Assembly: GCF_031157525.1 (NCBI RefSeq)
Contig: NZ_JAVIXR010000005.1
Location: 1-64,000 of the forward strand
DNA: 64,000 nt
Direction: 5' to 3'
Source: Marinobacter sediminicola
GTDB taxonomy: Bacteria; Pseudomonadota; Gammaproteobacteria; Pseudomonadales; Oleiphilaceae
Below are positions 1 through 9,031 of this stretch, one piece after another. Numbering within the stretch: position 1 is the stretch's first letter; every line of letters starts with the position of its first letter. Both the position numbers and the translations under genes were made by a program. Under the pieces are notes generated by a model that was not told where the DNA came from, ran no database searches, and saw only the letters and a program-made list of their open reading frames with translations.

Positions 1-69
1 TCCAAAACCCTGCGGAGCCATGGATGGCGGAGCGGAGCCTACAAGGACGTATTCACGGCGTGTTTTGGA
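1..69 (+). repeat. Palindromic repeat element, copy A (left arm truncated by window start)
   Basis: This is the right part of a dispersed element seen four times in the window. The conserved 53-nt centre is at 9-61, bounded by CCAAAAC (2-8) and GTTTTGG (62-68). The bases after 69 (AAGCTCAACCCCGCGG) resemble the reverse complement of the arm of copy B, so the right arm probably continues to about 85. Its partner lies outside the window, so pairing cannot be checked here. The centre carries several substitutions relative to copies B, C and D, making this the most diverged copy. It lies about 100 nt before the vasH start codon, so a vasH transcript starting upstream would carry it in its leader. 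Confidence 0.8.
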
Positions 70-172
70 AAGCTCAACCCCGCGGTGTGCGGGCGGTAAA
101 CCAGAGCCAAGCCTCACGCTGTGCGACCGGGCCAGAACAAAGCCGGATAACAGGAACATAAGGGAAAAGAAA

Positions 173-1753
173 ATGGGACGGATGCAGATGGAACTGCACA
201 CCGGCATTGAACTGGCAGTCGCACTGACGCGACAAACCACATTGCCGGATTTGCTGAAAACCGCTACGAAACAGCTGGAAAACGCATTCGGCCTCACTCG
301 CTGCTGGGCACTCGAACTCGACCTCAGCGGCCGCACACTCCACTGCAGCGACCTAGCTGAAACCGGCGAATTCGACTGTGGCGACTTCAGCCACCCCTTC
401 GCCCACCTGCTGCAAACCGGCAAAGCTCGCGAACTTACAAGGGCCGCCAGTTACCGCCTCGATCACCCAGGCTTCCAAAGCCTCATCGAAGCCAGCGACC
501 GCCCGAAATCCCTCTGGCTCGAACCCCTAAAAGGCGACGACGGCAGAACCCTGGGTATACTTGTGCTCTGTCGCGACGAAACTGACTGGAGCGGAATAAA
601 CGACCAGCCACTATACCGCGGCCTGCTGCAGCTGCTCGCTCACCAATGGATCGCCCAGCTGCAAAGCCGTGATCAGGTATGGCAACGCCGGCTGCTCAAA
701 CGCTCGCTGGACAACCTGCACGATGCAGAAACCGTGCGCAAACGCTGCGAAGCCCTGTCCCGCACCCTTGTTGGTCCCTCGGAATCCATGACAGGTCTGC
801 GCGCGCAAATTGTTCGCGCCGCCAGTAGTCAGCTATCCGTTCTGGTGCAGGGTGAAACCGGTTGCGGCAAAGACGTCGTGGCCAGAGGCATTCATGAGCT
901 ATCAGATCGTGCCGACGGTCCCATGGTCGTGGTCAATTGCGCCGCTATTCCGGACAGTCTGCTGGAGAGCGAACTCTTCGGCCACACCAAAGGCGCCTTC
1001 TCCGGCGCTGACCAGGCTAAAGAAGGGCTTTTGGCTCAAGCCAATGGCGGCACCCTGTTTCTGGACGAAATCGGCGACATGCCCATGGCGCTGCAATCCA
1101 AACTCTTGCGAGTGCTGGAAAGTCGCCAATTTCGCCCCCTTGGTGCGCAAACGGAACAGCACTCCGACTTCCGACTGGTCGCGGCTACCCATCAGCCTCT
1201 GCGCCAGAGTATCGAAGACGGTTACTTCCGCCGGGATCTGTTCTACCGCCTGAGCCAGTTCCCGCTGCAGATCATGCCACTGCGTGAACGCCTGGACGAC
1301 CTTGAAGCCCTCAGCCGCCACTTTATTCGCCTGTATACCGAGCGCGAGGGTGTTGGGCCACTGGGCATCAGTAGCCACGCACTGCGCACTCTTGCAGCCT
1401 ACGACTTTCCCGGTAATGCCCGGGAGCTACGCAATATTATCGAGCTAGCCTGCCTGCAGACTCCCGCAGGAGACGACATTCAACCGGAAATACTCCGGCT
1501 CACCGATATGTTCCCAGATCTGGCAGGCCCGAAAATGCCTGACCTACTACCAAGCAGTTCCGATGAACACGTTGCCTCTGGCACGGAAGATATCCGGGAC
1601 CTCAAAGCCGCCGCCCAGGCATTTGAAGCTGCGGTTATCCGTGATCGCTTGCGCCAGTACGGCGGTAACCGCGCTCAAGCAGCGGAAAGCTTGGGCCTGC
1701 CCAAGCGCACGCTCGCTCACAAATGCCTGAAATATCAGGTTGCCGAATCATGA
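173..1753 (+). CDS. vasH: Sigma-54-dependent activator of type VI secretion (VasH-like)
   Basis: This 526-residue protein is a bacterial enhancer-binding protein that would activate sigma-54 promoters of type VI secretion genes. The first roughly 180 residues look like a GAF-type sensory domain. The AAA+ domain carries Walker A GETGCGKD near residue 227, the sigma-54 contact loop at 274-279, and Walker B LFLDEIGDM near 296. The C-terminal 30 residues form a Fis-type helix-turn-helix (GGNRAQAAESLGLPKRTLAH). The contact loop reads GAFSGA where the family consensus is GAFTGA. An in-frame ATG at 20 lies inside repeat copy A; I chose 173 because it has an AAGGGAAAAG ribosome site and begins at the expected GAF boundary. 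The stop overlaps the next start (ATGA), and the order vasH-vasI-tssA-tssM matches Vibrio-type clusters. Confidence 0.9.
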   Translation: MGRMQMELHTGIELAVALTRQTTLPDLLKTATKQLENAFGLTRCWALELDLSGRTLHCSDLAETGEFDCGDFSHPFAHLLQTGKARELTRAASYRLDHPGFQSLIEASDRPKSLWLEPLKGDDGRTLGILVLCRDETDWSGINDQPLYRGLLQLLAHQWIAQLQSRDQVWQRRLLKRSLDNLHDAETVRKRCEALSRTLVGPSESMTGLRAQIVRAASSQLSVLVQGETGCGKDVVARGIHELSDRADGPMVVVNCAAIPDSLLESELFGHTKGAFSGADQAKEGLLAQANGGTLFLDEIGDMPMALQSKLLRVLESRQFRPLGAQTEQHSDFRLVAATHQPLRQSIEDGYFRRDLFYRLSQFPLQIMPLRERLDDLEALSRHFIRLYTEREGVGPLGISSHALRTLAAYDFPGNARELRNIIELACLQTPAGDDIQPEILRLTDMFPDLAGPKMPDLLPSSSDEHVASGTEDIRDLKAAAQAFEAAVIRDRLRQYGGNRAQAAESLGLPKRTLAHKCLKYQVAES

Positions 1754-2463
1754 TGCACCCGACTGTTTCGGTGTACTCAAATTTGCGCCCACTCACTGTC
1801 GGTGTTGTCGCACTTGGCCTTCTCTGTTTCTGTGCACCGGGTTTTGCGGATCAGAATACGCAAGCACAGGCTGACCTTTTGGAGGAGGCCCGCGGGTGCA
1901 CCGGCGAAACCCAGCGGCTGAAACGGTTGGCGTGCTTTGACGAAGTTTTTCGCACCCCACTGACGGAAGCCGAACTGGTAACCGGGCCCGATGCCAGAGT
2001 GCGCCGTTTGGTCGGCTCCCTTCGCTGGCGAGAGGCTTATGCGCAGGACAGTGCCGAACCTTCTTCTGGCAACCTTAGCTACCGCAATACCGGGCAGGCC
2101 GCCGGCCTATTGGTGACCGTGCCCGCGCTGGGAGCAAAGCCGCCTCGCCCTTTGCTTGCCCTCCAGTGCCACAACAACATTACCGAGCTGACCCTGATGT
2201 TGCCGGAGCCGCTGGATGCAGAGCGTGTAAACCTTGGGTTTGGCACCACAGAAGCCGCCGGCCAGGGTGCCTGGCGAGTGCGCGATAACGGATACATGCT
2301 CAGCATTGGGCGCGGCCTGCCAGCTATCCGGGCGGTCAAGGCGATAGAGCAAAAAACCGATATTCGTGTTTATTCGGAAAACAGCCGTATAGACGGCCTG
2401 CTATTCGATCTGACCGGTTTTGAAAACGCCATTCGCCCGCTCCGTGAAAGCTGTGGTTGGTAG
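1750..2463 (+). CDS. vasI: Type VI secretion-associated protein VasI/TagO
   Basis: The 237-residue product matches the VasI/TagO family, small exported proteins encoded in Vibrio-type T6SS clusters whose exact role is not settled. Residues 1 to about 33 form a signal peptide with a hydrophobic core (VGVVALGLLCFCAPG) and a likely cut after GFA. The mature N-terminus has the family's paired-cysteine segment (CTGETQRLKRLACFDEVF). Two further cysteines, near the middle (LQCHNN) and at the end (ESCGW), suggest disulfides in the periplasm. The start overlaps the vasH stop as ATGA, so translation is probably coupled; a second ATG follows immediately at 1753. Confidence 0.85.
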   Translation: MMHPTVSVYSNLRPLTVGVVALGLLCFCAPGFADQNTQAQADLLEEARGCTGETQRLKRLACFDEVFRTPLTEAELVTGPDARVRRLVGSLRWREAYAQDSAEPSSGNLSYRNTGQAAGLLVTVPALGAKPPRPLLALQCHNNITELTLMLPEPLDAERVNLGFGTTEAAGQGAWRVRDNGYMLSIGRGLPAIRAVKAIEQKTDIRVYSENSRIDGLLFDLTGFENAIRPLRESCGW

Positions 2464-2508
2464 CCGAGTTGTGAGTGTAAAAATGCAAGGACGCGAGGAA
2501 CGAAGGTT

Positions 2509-3963
2509 ATGCAGGTAATAGAACAGCATCCCTACATTGAGCAGGTCGCCACCCTCCTGGAAGGCGAGCTGCCTGCCGGGCAAGGGCTGGGAGAGGATGC
2601 GGCGCTCGGGTTCCTTGAAGACGAAATCATGAAAATCGGCTCCCTTGCCCATACCGATATTGATTGGGGCAAGGTTGAGAGCGAATCCCTGAAAATACTT
2701 TCTGCTCGTAGTAAAGATCTTAAAGTTCTTGGTTATCTCCTGATTGCCTTGCAGCAAGGCGCTGATGGAGAGCGCTTTGCACTTTCGCTGTATCTGCTCC
2801 AGCGCGTACTGGACAGCTGGTGGGATGAAGGCTGGCCGTATCCGGGGGATAAGGGTAAGCGGGCGCGGAAAATGATGTTCACGCAGATGCTCCAGCGGGC
2901 AGGCAAAGCTGTGGCAGGAAGCGCCTTTGATGCCAGTGTGGGCGATGGGCGACTTTTTTGCCTTGAGGTGCTGGCAAAAATTGAGGCGCAAGCGCAACAA
3001 AAAGAGCTGCCTGACGATGCGCTGCTGGATCTAAAACGAGCTGTCGAAAAGTTACCCCAAGCCCAGGAAGTTGGTGGTCCATCCGGGGCGAGCGCAGAGG
3101 CGACCTCTGAGCGCTCTAATGCGGCAAGTGATAATGCCAAATCGGGGCCAGCGCCTTCCGCTGTGACAGCCAGCCCGGCACTTGGTGCCCTGACGCTGGA
3201 CCCGAGTAATGAGCGGGCCACCCGCCAGAGTTTACTGAAAGTGGCAGATTTACTGACCGGTACCGAACCCGAACGGCCCCTGGGCTACCAGATTCGCCGG
3301 TACGCTATCTGGCAGAGCATTACTGCGGTACCGCCAACCCGGGATGGCAAACGCTCTGACCTGGCTGCCGTGAGCGGGGATCGTGTTGCGGAATACCGTG
3401 AAGCCCTTGAAAAAGCCCCCGATCAGGCGCTTTGGCAGCGCATAGAACAAAGCCTGTCGGTCAGCCCCTTTTGGCTCGAGGGCCACCGGCTCAGTGCCGG
3501 TGTGGCGACGGCCTTGGGATGCGATGCCTGCGCTGAGGCCATTCGTACAGCCGTTAACGAATTCGTGGAAAGACTGCCGCAGCTGGCGGAACTGACGTTT
3601 AACGATGGCACGCCGTTTCTATCCCCCGAAGCCCAGGAGTGGCTTTGGTCTGCGCCTACCCATACTCAAGGGCAGTCTGGTGGCAGTGCCAGCCCGTGGG
3701 AGCAAGCTTATGACACAGCGCGAGAGCTGATTGCCCAGAAAGGACTGGCGCCGGCGATGCAGCTGCTTGAAGACGGGCTTGCGGGCGCCCGCGAGCCACG
3801 GGAGCAGTTCTACTGGCGCTTGGCATCGGCACGGCTGATGAAGGAAAGCGGCCTGGTGAGCCTGGCGTCACGGCAAATTCAGGACTTGCGACAACAGATA
3901 AGTGGTTTGGTTATCGAAGATTGGGAGCCTGCGCTCCTGAAGCAACTTGAACGGCTGGCCTGA
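2509..3963 (+). CDS. tssA: Type VI secretion protein TssA (VasJ-like)
   Basis: TssA proteins organise the T6SS baseplate and sheath distal end in the cytoplasm. The 484-residue protein opens with an ImpA_N domain (about residues 10-130; note LPAGQGLGEDAALGFLEDEI and the following DIDWGKVESESLKIL). A low-complexity Ala/Ser/Pro-rich linker spans about 195-235. The C-terminal part resembles the VasJ subgroup (VRE-like helical extension with WLEGHRLSAGVATALG). The ATG at 2509 follows an AAGG ribosome site. The gene lies 45 nt after vasI and 56 nt before tssM, in one apparent operon. No signal peptide or membrane segment is present. Confidence 0.88.
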   Translation: MQVIEQHPYIEQVATLLEGELPAGQGLGEDAALGFLEDEIMKIGSLAHTDIDWGKVESESLKILSARSKDLKVLGYLLIALQQGADGERFALSLYLLQRVLDSWWDEGWPYPGDKGKRARKMMFTQMLQRAGKAVAGSAFDASVGDGRLFCLEVLAKIEAQAQQKELPDDALLDLKRAVEKLPQAQEVGGPSGASAEATSERSNAASDNAKSGPAPSAVTASPALGALTLDPSNERATRQSLLKVADLLTGTEPERPLGYQIRRYAIWQSITAVPPTRDGKRSDLAAVSGDRVAEYREALEKAPDQALWQRIEQSLSVSPFWLEGHRLSAGVATALGCDACAEAIRTAVNEFVERLPQLAELTFNDGTPFLSPEAQEWLWSAPTHTQGQSGGSASPWEQAYDTARELIAQKGLAPAMQLLEDGLAGAREPREQFYWRLASARLMKESGLVSLASRQIQDLRQQISGLVIEDWEPALLKQLERLA

Positions 3964-4019
3964 GGGCGTAGTCGGAATACTGTCTAATTAATTACGAATA
4001 CACAGCAGGAATGGACACC

Positions 4020-7000
4020 ATGTGGAGAAAAGCTTTACTCATCGGGCGCTGGCTTCTGCCATACATTCGAAACGCGGCACCGGTCACCCTGGCCCTTGGC
4101 GTGATAGCACTATTGATCGCCACCTGGTGGCTGGGGCCGAAGTGGGAGGTGCGTGGTGAGTTCCCGCTGGCAGCCTGGCAAATGCGGTCGCTGGTTACCC
4201 TAGGTGTTGTGCTATTGGTTGTGCTGATCTGGGGCACGGTGCTAGCCCGTCGTCTTGGCAAGGTTAATGCCGCTAAAGCCGAGGAGGAGCAAGAGCAGGA
4301 AGATCCGATTCTGCCTATGGAACGCAGACAGCAGCGTTTGTTGGATCGCCAGCTTGCCGCCCTGAAGAACAATCTGCCGGGTCGTCGGGGTGTTTATCGC
4401 TTGCCCTGGTATTTGGTTATGGGTCTGGAAGGGGCGGGGAAAACCAGCCTCATTCAGCGTTCCGGGCAGACATACACTCTCACCAACGTTACCCGCAACA
4501 ATCGGGCAGATCGCAATCCGTTCGGATTCGACTGGTGGATTGGCGATAACGGCGTACTGATCGATCCCGATGGCGAGCTGTTGAGTCAGAACCAAAACCA
4601 GAGCGCAGCTGGGGAAATACAGCAGCGGCTTTGGACACATTTTATCCAGTGGCTAGAGCGAAATCGCCCGCAACGTCCACTCAACGGCGTGATCCTTGCG
4701 GTTGATCTGGCGCAGTTGAGCACGGCCAGCGAGGGGCAGCGTGAAGCTCATGCTATTTTGCTACGCACCCGCCTGAGAGAGCTGATGGAGCAGATAGGTT
4801 CGCGCCTGCCGGTGTATGTTTCGTTTACCAAAATGGATTTGCTCTATGGTTTTGGGCCCTTTGTTCGCACGCTCGGCAAGCAGGAGAAAGAGCAGGCGCT
4901 GGGGTTCACTTTCCGGCTGGAAGGTCAGTTGGATAACGATGAGTGGCTGAATGAGTTTGCCGAGCGTTACAGCGAGATGGTCGCGGGATTGAACATGCGT
5001 TTGCCCGACGTACTAGCCAGCACCCGTGACTCTGAAGATCGCACAGCGGCATATTCGTTTACCCGTCAGCTGGCTGGCATGAAGCCCGCGCTTGAAAGCT
5101 TCCTCACCAGCCTTTTATCGGCAGATGCATTCTCCACACCCGCATTGGTGCGCGGTACCTACTTCACCTCGGTCGTGCAGGAAGGTGTTCCGGAAGATGC
5201 GTTTGTCTCAGCCGCCGCCAACCATTACCAGGTATCTGGCCCGATTCAACCAGCCCAGCGCACGGGCCAGTCTGCAAGCTTGTTCACCCAGACGCTCTTC
5301 CCGGGGATTATCTATCCTGAAGCGGGGCTTGCCGGAGATAACCGGCGGATTGTGCGTAGTCGCCAGCGCAGGGTGGCGGTTGCTGCTGTTGTTGCTGTGT
5401 GTGCCGGAGCGGGTATAACCGCAGGTTGGCAGCATTTCTTCATTAAGAATGCGGAAGCGGCTGCGTCGGTTGAAGCGCGGGTTAACGGATTCATCGATAA
5501 CTGGCAACCCGTAGGCTTTGAGCCGGATACCACTGGCCGTAATCTGCTTGAACCCCTGGATCAGCTGCGCCAGGCAACACTGGCGTTTGGGGACCATCGT
5601 AAACAGTGGCCGCTCGTCAGCGAAATGGGCCTGTACCAAGGCCACAAGGTTGGCCCGGAAGTGGAAGCCTCTTACCTTGACATGCTGGCATACCAGTATT
5701 TGCCAGCGCTCATGTTCGGTGTCATGGGTGAGATGAGCCGCGCGCCAGACAACAGCCCGGAACGGCTTGAGCACCTGCGAGTGCTGCGAATGCTCTACGA
5801 TGCCAGTGGCCGCCGGAGCGATATAGTCACCACCTACATGACCCAGTACTGGCAGAAAACCTTTCCGGGCCGTCGGGATGTTCAGCAGAGACTGATGGCA
5901 CACCTCGACTATGCCATGACATACACCGATCTTGCTCAGCAGGCCGAGCACGGAGATGTAACGGCTGATATGGCTTTGGCGCCATTCAAAAGCAGCGTGC
6001 AGTGGTCGCAACACGAACTGGGGCGCATGCCGACGCCTGATCGTGTGTACCGGGATTTGGAAGTTGAGGCTGGCCGCGAGTTCAGCCAGCCAAACGATTT
6101 GGCCCGCACATCGGGGCCCGCGTTCAGTAATGTTTTTATGCGTGTGGACCAGTTTGGCGAGCCAGGACAACCGTCGGAAGTGACACAGGACCCCTTGAGC
6201 ATTCCTGCCTTGCTGACCCGGGACGGTCTCGAAAAATGGTTCCTTAGAAAGTCTGCCACGGTAACTGACCTGGCTTTGGTTGACGCTTGGGTACTGGGCC
6301 GCAGGGACAATGTGGACTTCAGCAAAGCTGATGAGGCAGAACTATTAGCCAGCTTGCAAAACCTTTATGCGGAACACTATGCCAACGCATGGCGCACGGC
6401 CCTGAGCCGGGTCGACATTCAACAATTTGACGACCTCAACCACGGGGTGCGGATACTGGAAAGCCTTACCAGCGGCCACCAGCCCATGGCGCAGTTCCTT
6501 GGTCAGGTACGTCGGAACACGCAGCTGATCCCTCCGGCAGAGGGAGATGCCGCCGTGGCACGAGAACTGCTGGAGCAGTCGGCGCACTTCCGCATGTTGC
6601 AGAATATCGAACGCCAGTTCACTGATCTGAACCAGGTCACCCGTAAGAATGGAGATCAGCCGAGTGGGCTGGAGCAAATCATGCTTGTGGTTAACGATCT
6701 GCACGAATACATGCGCAATATCCAGGAGGCGCCAGATAAGGGCAGGGCGGCACTCAATGCGGCTCGGGCCAGAATGGGACTGCAGGGGGCAGACCCGATT
6801 TTCACGCTGCAACGAATGGCGGGGCATCAGCCAGAACCACTGAACAGGCTATTGAACCGGTTAGCCACGGAAAGCTGGCGTGTACTGCTCGACCAAGCAG
6901 TGGCGCAGCTGGAGCGGGAGTGGTATCGGGAAGTATATCAGCCCTTCCAGCAGAATCTCGCCAGGCACTACCCATTTAATGCCAGTGCCGGTCGCGATGT

Positions 7001-7601
7001 GGCCTTGCAGGATTTTGAGCGGTTTTTTGCGCCAGGTGGCGTGCTGGATACCTTCTACAAGGACAACCTCAAACTGTTCCTGGAGGATCATCCGGAGCAG
7101 GTAGGGGATGCGCGCCGAGCCGGGCTGGTGCGCCGGGATGTACTGGCGTCTTTAGGCAATGCGGATAAAATCCGCAGCGCCTACTTCACACGCAGCGGCA
7201 CGCTGGATGTGGAGTTTGCCCTCGAGCCCTTGAATCTGTCCTCCAACAAGCGCCGCAGTGTTGTGAACCTTGATGGCCAGCTGGTGGAGTTCAGTCACGG
7301 CCCGCGCCAGAGCATTCCACTGGTTTGGCCCAACACCCTGAGAGAAGCAGTTGAAAGCAGGATTACGCTGGTGCCAGTGCAGGTTAACCGTTCACCCCGC
7401 AGCATTTCGGAGAACGGCCCTTGGGCACTGTTCCGCTTGCTGGACAAGGCCGATATCACCGGCGTCAGCAGCAGTGCTGTGGATGTGCGTTTTCAGGTAG
7501 ATGACGGCGAAATGCGTTACCGCCTGCATGCGGCAAGCAATATAAATCCGTTCACACAGCAGCTTTTATCGGGGTATCGGATACCGCGCAGCTTGTACTG
7601 A
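4020..7601 (+). CDS. tssM: Type VI secretion membrane complex protein TssM (IcmF/VasK)
   Basis: TssM is the large inner-membrane component that, with TssJ and TssL, forms the trans-envelope complex of the T6SS. This 1193-residue protein has two N-terminal transmembrane segments (about 20-37 and 58-75), a cytoplasmic P-loop domain with Walker A GLEGAGKT at about 135-142, a third membrane segment near 445-465, and a long periplasmic region with the IcmF and C-terminal beta domains. The segment after the usual DWW motif reads VLIDPDGEL where many TssM proteins have a LIDTAG-type DxxG motif, so nucleotide handling may differ. An upstream ATG at 4011 abuts the AGGA ribosome site, so I chose 4020, which has nine-base spacing. 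No other T6SS gene follows. Confidence 0.92.
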   Translation: MWRKALLIGRWLLPYIRNAAPVTLALGVIALLIATWWLGPKWEVRGEFPLAAWQMRSLVTLGVVLLVVLIWGTVLARRLGKVNAAKAEEEQEQEDPILPMERRQQRLLDRQLAALKNNLPGRRGVYRLPWYLVMGLEGAGKTSLIQRSGQTYTLTNVTRNNRADRNPFGFDWWIGDNGVLIDPDGELLSQNQNQSAAGEIQQRLWTHFIQWLERNRPQRPLNGVILAVDLAQLSTASEGQREAHAILLRTRLRELMEQIGSRLPVYVSFTKMDLLYGFGPFVRTLGKQEKEQALGFTFRLEGQLDNDEWLNEFAERYSEMVAGLNMRLPDVLASTRDSEDRTAAYSFTRQLAGMKPALESFLTSLLSADAFSTPALVRGTYFTSVVQEGVPEDAFVSAAANHYQVSGPIQPAQRTGQSASLFTQTLFPGIIYPEAGLAGDNRRIVRSRQRRVAVAAVVAVCAGAGITAGWQHFFIKNAEAAASVEARVNGFIDNWQPVGFEPDTTGRNLLEPLDQLRQATLAFGDHRKQWPLVSEMGLYQGHKVGPEVEASYLDMLAYQYLPALMFGVMGEMSRAPDNSPERLEHLRVLRMLYDASGRRSDIVTTYMTQYWQKTFPGRRDVQQRLMAHLDYAMTYTDLAQQAEHGDVTADMALAPFKSSVQWSQHELGRMPTPDRVYRDLEVEAGREFSQPNDLARTSGPAFSNVFMRVDQFGEPGQPSEVTQDPLSIPALLTRDGLEKWFLRKSATVTDLALVDAWVLGRRDNVDFSKADEAELLASLQNLYAEHYANAWRTALSRVDIQQFDDLNHGVRILESLTSGHQPMAQFLGQVRRNTQLIPPAEGDAAVARELLEQSAHFRMLQNIERQFTDLNQVTRKNGDQPSGLEQIMLVVNDLHEYMRNIQEAPDKGRAALNAARARMGLQGADPIFTLQRMAGHQPEPLNRLLNRLATESWRVLLDQAVAQLEREWYREVYQPFQQNLARHYPFNASAGRDVALQDFERFFAPGGVLDTFYKDNLKLFLEDHPEQVGDARRAGLVRRDVLASLGNADKIRSAYFTRSGTLDVEFALEPLNLSSNKRRSVVNLDGQLVEFSHGPRQSIPLVWPNTLREAVESRITLVPVQVNRSPRSISENGPWALFRLLDKADITGVSSSAVDVRFQVDDGEMRYRLHAASNINPFTQQLLSGYRIPRSLY

Positions 7602-7640
7602 TTCCCGGGCGTGTTTTAACGGGCAATGGAGGTGCCTATA

Positions 7641-8558
7641 ATGAATTTGCGGGAGAAAGCGGGCTGGCAAGGGATGCAGGCCCGCCCAAAAGGGAGTATT
7701 TGCAGGCTTTTCCTGTGTGCTTCAGTGCTGGCTCTGGTGGTGTTTGTAAGGGTCAGTGAGGCCAGTCCGCCTCCAGTGCCGCTTGCCACTACCTATCAGC
7801 AAGGGATTGTACTGGAGAATTACTGGATCAGCGAAAAGCTTGATGGTGTAAGAGCTTACTGGAATGGCCGGGAGTTCTTGTCTCGCAATGGTAACGTCTA
7901 CAATGCGCCGGACTGGTTTATTGCAGGCTTCCCCAGTGTACCTCTGGACGGGGAGCTATGGATGGGGCGACAGCGCTTTGCAGAACTTTCCGGAGCCGTG
8001 CGCAAAGGTGTTCCGGTACCAGGTGAGTGGCGGGGCATCCAGTTTCATGTTTTTGACTTACCGGCCCCCGGGCCGTTTTATGAGCGATATGAACAGCTGG
8101 TAGCGCTAATCGGAAAAGCGGATACCCGTTACCTGGCGTTGGTAACGCAAACACCGGCCTCCACACATGCTGCGCTGATGGCGGACCTGGATAAGATCGT
8201 TGCGGAAGGCGGCGAGGGCTTGATGCTGAAGCGTCGCGATAGTCTTTATGAAGCAGGCCGCTCGGATGACCTCATGAAGGTAAAAACCTTCGCGGACGCC
8301 GAGGCGGTGGTGGTCGGGCATATACCCGGCAAAGGCCGTCTGCAGAACATGATGGGGGCCTTACAGGTGGAGCTACCGAGCGGTCGTCGCTTCCGCATTG
8401 GAACCGGGTTCAGCGATGAGCTGCGCACCCGGCCGCCCGCACCGGGAACGCGCATAACCTTCAAATACTACGGTTTCACTGCTACCGGCTTGCCACGTTT
8501 TGCGAGTTTTCTGCGTGTGCGTGACGATGAGCCAAAGGTCACAGGGCTTGAACCCTGA
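7641..8558 (+). CDS. ligE: ATP-dependent DNA ligase, LigE type, with signal peptide
   Basis: LigE enzymes are minimal ATP-dependent DNA ligases made only of an adenylation and an OB domain. They usually carry a signal peptide and are thought to act on DNA in the periplasm. In this 305-residue protein the hydrophobic stretch CRLFLCASVLALVVFV precedes a likely cut near SEA. The adenylation lysine is in EKLDGVRAYW (K66). Later ligase motifs are also visible: the DGELW glutamate, FHVFDL, EGLMLKR and DLMKVK. The OB domain ends near FLRVRDDE. A GGAGGT ribosome site seven bases before 7641 excludes the upstream ATG at 7626. It follows tssM by 39 nt, but I see no proof of a functional link to type VI secretion. 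Confidence 0.85.
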   Translation: MNLREKAGWQGMQARPKGSICRLFLCASVLALVVFVRVSEASPPPVPLATTYQQGIVLENYWISEKLDGVRAYWNGREFLSRNGNVYNAPDWFIAGFPSVPLDGELWMGRQRFAELSGAVRKGVPVPGEWRGIQFHVFDLPAPGPFYERYEQLVALIGKADTRYLALVTQTPASTHAALMADLDKIVAEGGEGLMLKRRDSLYEAGRSDDLMKVKTFADAEAVVVGHIPGKGRLQNMMGALQVELPSGRRFRIGTGFSDELRTRPPAPGTRITFKYYGFTATGLPRFASFLRVRDDEPKVTGLEP

Positions 8559-8707
8559 CAAGTTGTCTTCTGCGAAGTCTGTGTACAGTTACGAATTCCC
8601 GACCCTGTGCTAGAGTAATTTGTGAGCAGTCTTGCGGGCTGAAGGGCAAATAGGCCTGATCCAGCCCGTTGTCGAATGAAATCATGAATCGAATCAGGAG
8701 ACAGCCC

Positions 8708-9031
8708 ATGGAAAAGCAAACAACCAAAGATGATTACGCTCGCGTGAAAGACGATCTTCAGGTACTGCGTGATGACATTGCATCCTTGACCAAAGCGTTT
8801 GCAGACAGTCAGAAGGCCAGTGCCAATAACCTGAAGGATGAAATCAGCCGTGAGGCCCAATCGGTGTTTGAAAACCTGCGGAAGCGGGGCGATGCAGCTC
8901 TTACTCGTGCAACAGAAGCGGGCTCACACACTGTAGAGAGTGTGGAGCATAAAATAGAGGAAAGGCCATTTCTCAGTATTATCCTCATGTTTCTGGCGGG
9001 TGTCATTGTGGGCAAAATGCTTGATCGCTGA
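8708..9031 (+). CDS. YqjD/ElaB-family membrane-anchored protein (DUF883-like)
   Basis: This 107-residue protein has a charged amphipathic helical body (about residues 1-80) and one C-terminal membrane segment (FLSIILMFLAGVIVG). That is the architecture of YqjD/ElaB/YgaM proteins, inner-membrane proteins that associate with ribosomes or the envelope in stationary phase in E. coli. The ATG at 8708 has AGGAG at seven-base spacing; an ATG at 8669 without a ribosome site is rejected. The stop overlaps the start of the next gene as TGATG, and the partner gene is YqjE-like, the usual pairing. Function here is by family only. Confidence 0.75.
   Translation: MEKQTTKDDYARVKDDLQVLRDDIASLTKAFADSQKASANNLKDEISREAQSVFENLRKRGDAALTRATEAGSHTVESVEHKIEERPFLSIILMFLAGVIVGKMLDR

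Noticed and set aside
20-172. N-terminal extension of the sigma-54 activator from the ATG at 20
   Set aside because: The extension is translated repeat copy A, and a proper ribosome site precedes the ATG at 173.
5208-6170. Long open frame on the strand opposite tssM (about 320 codons)
   Set aside because: It lies wholly inside tssM, has no recognisable domain, and its composition is what a GC-rich gene leaves on its opposite strand.
1-7601. Sigma-54 (-24/-12) promoter within the type VI block
   Set aside because: Several TGGCA strings occur, but none has a correctly spaced TTGC partner in a sensible position.
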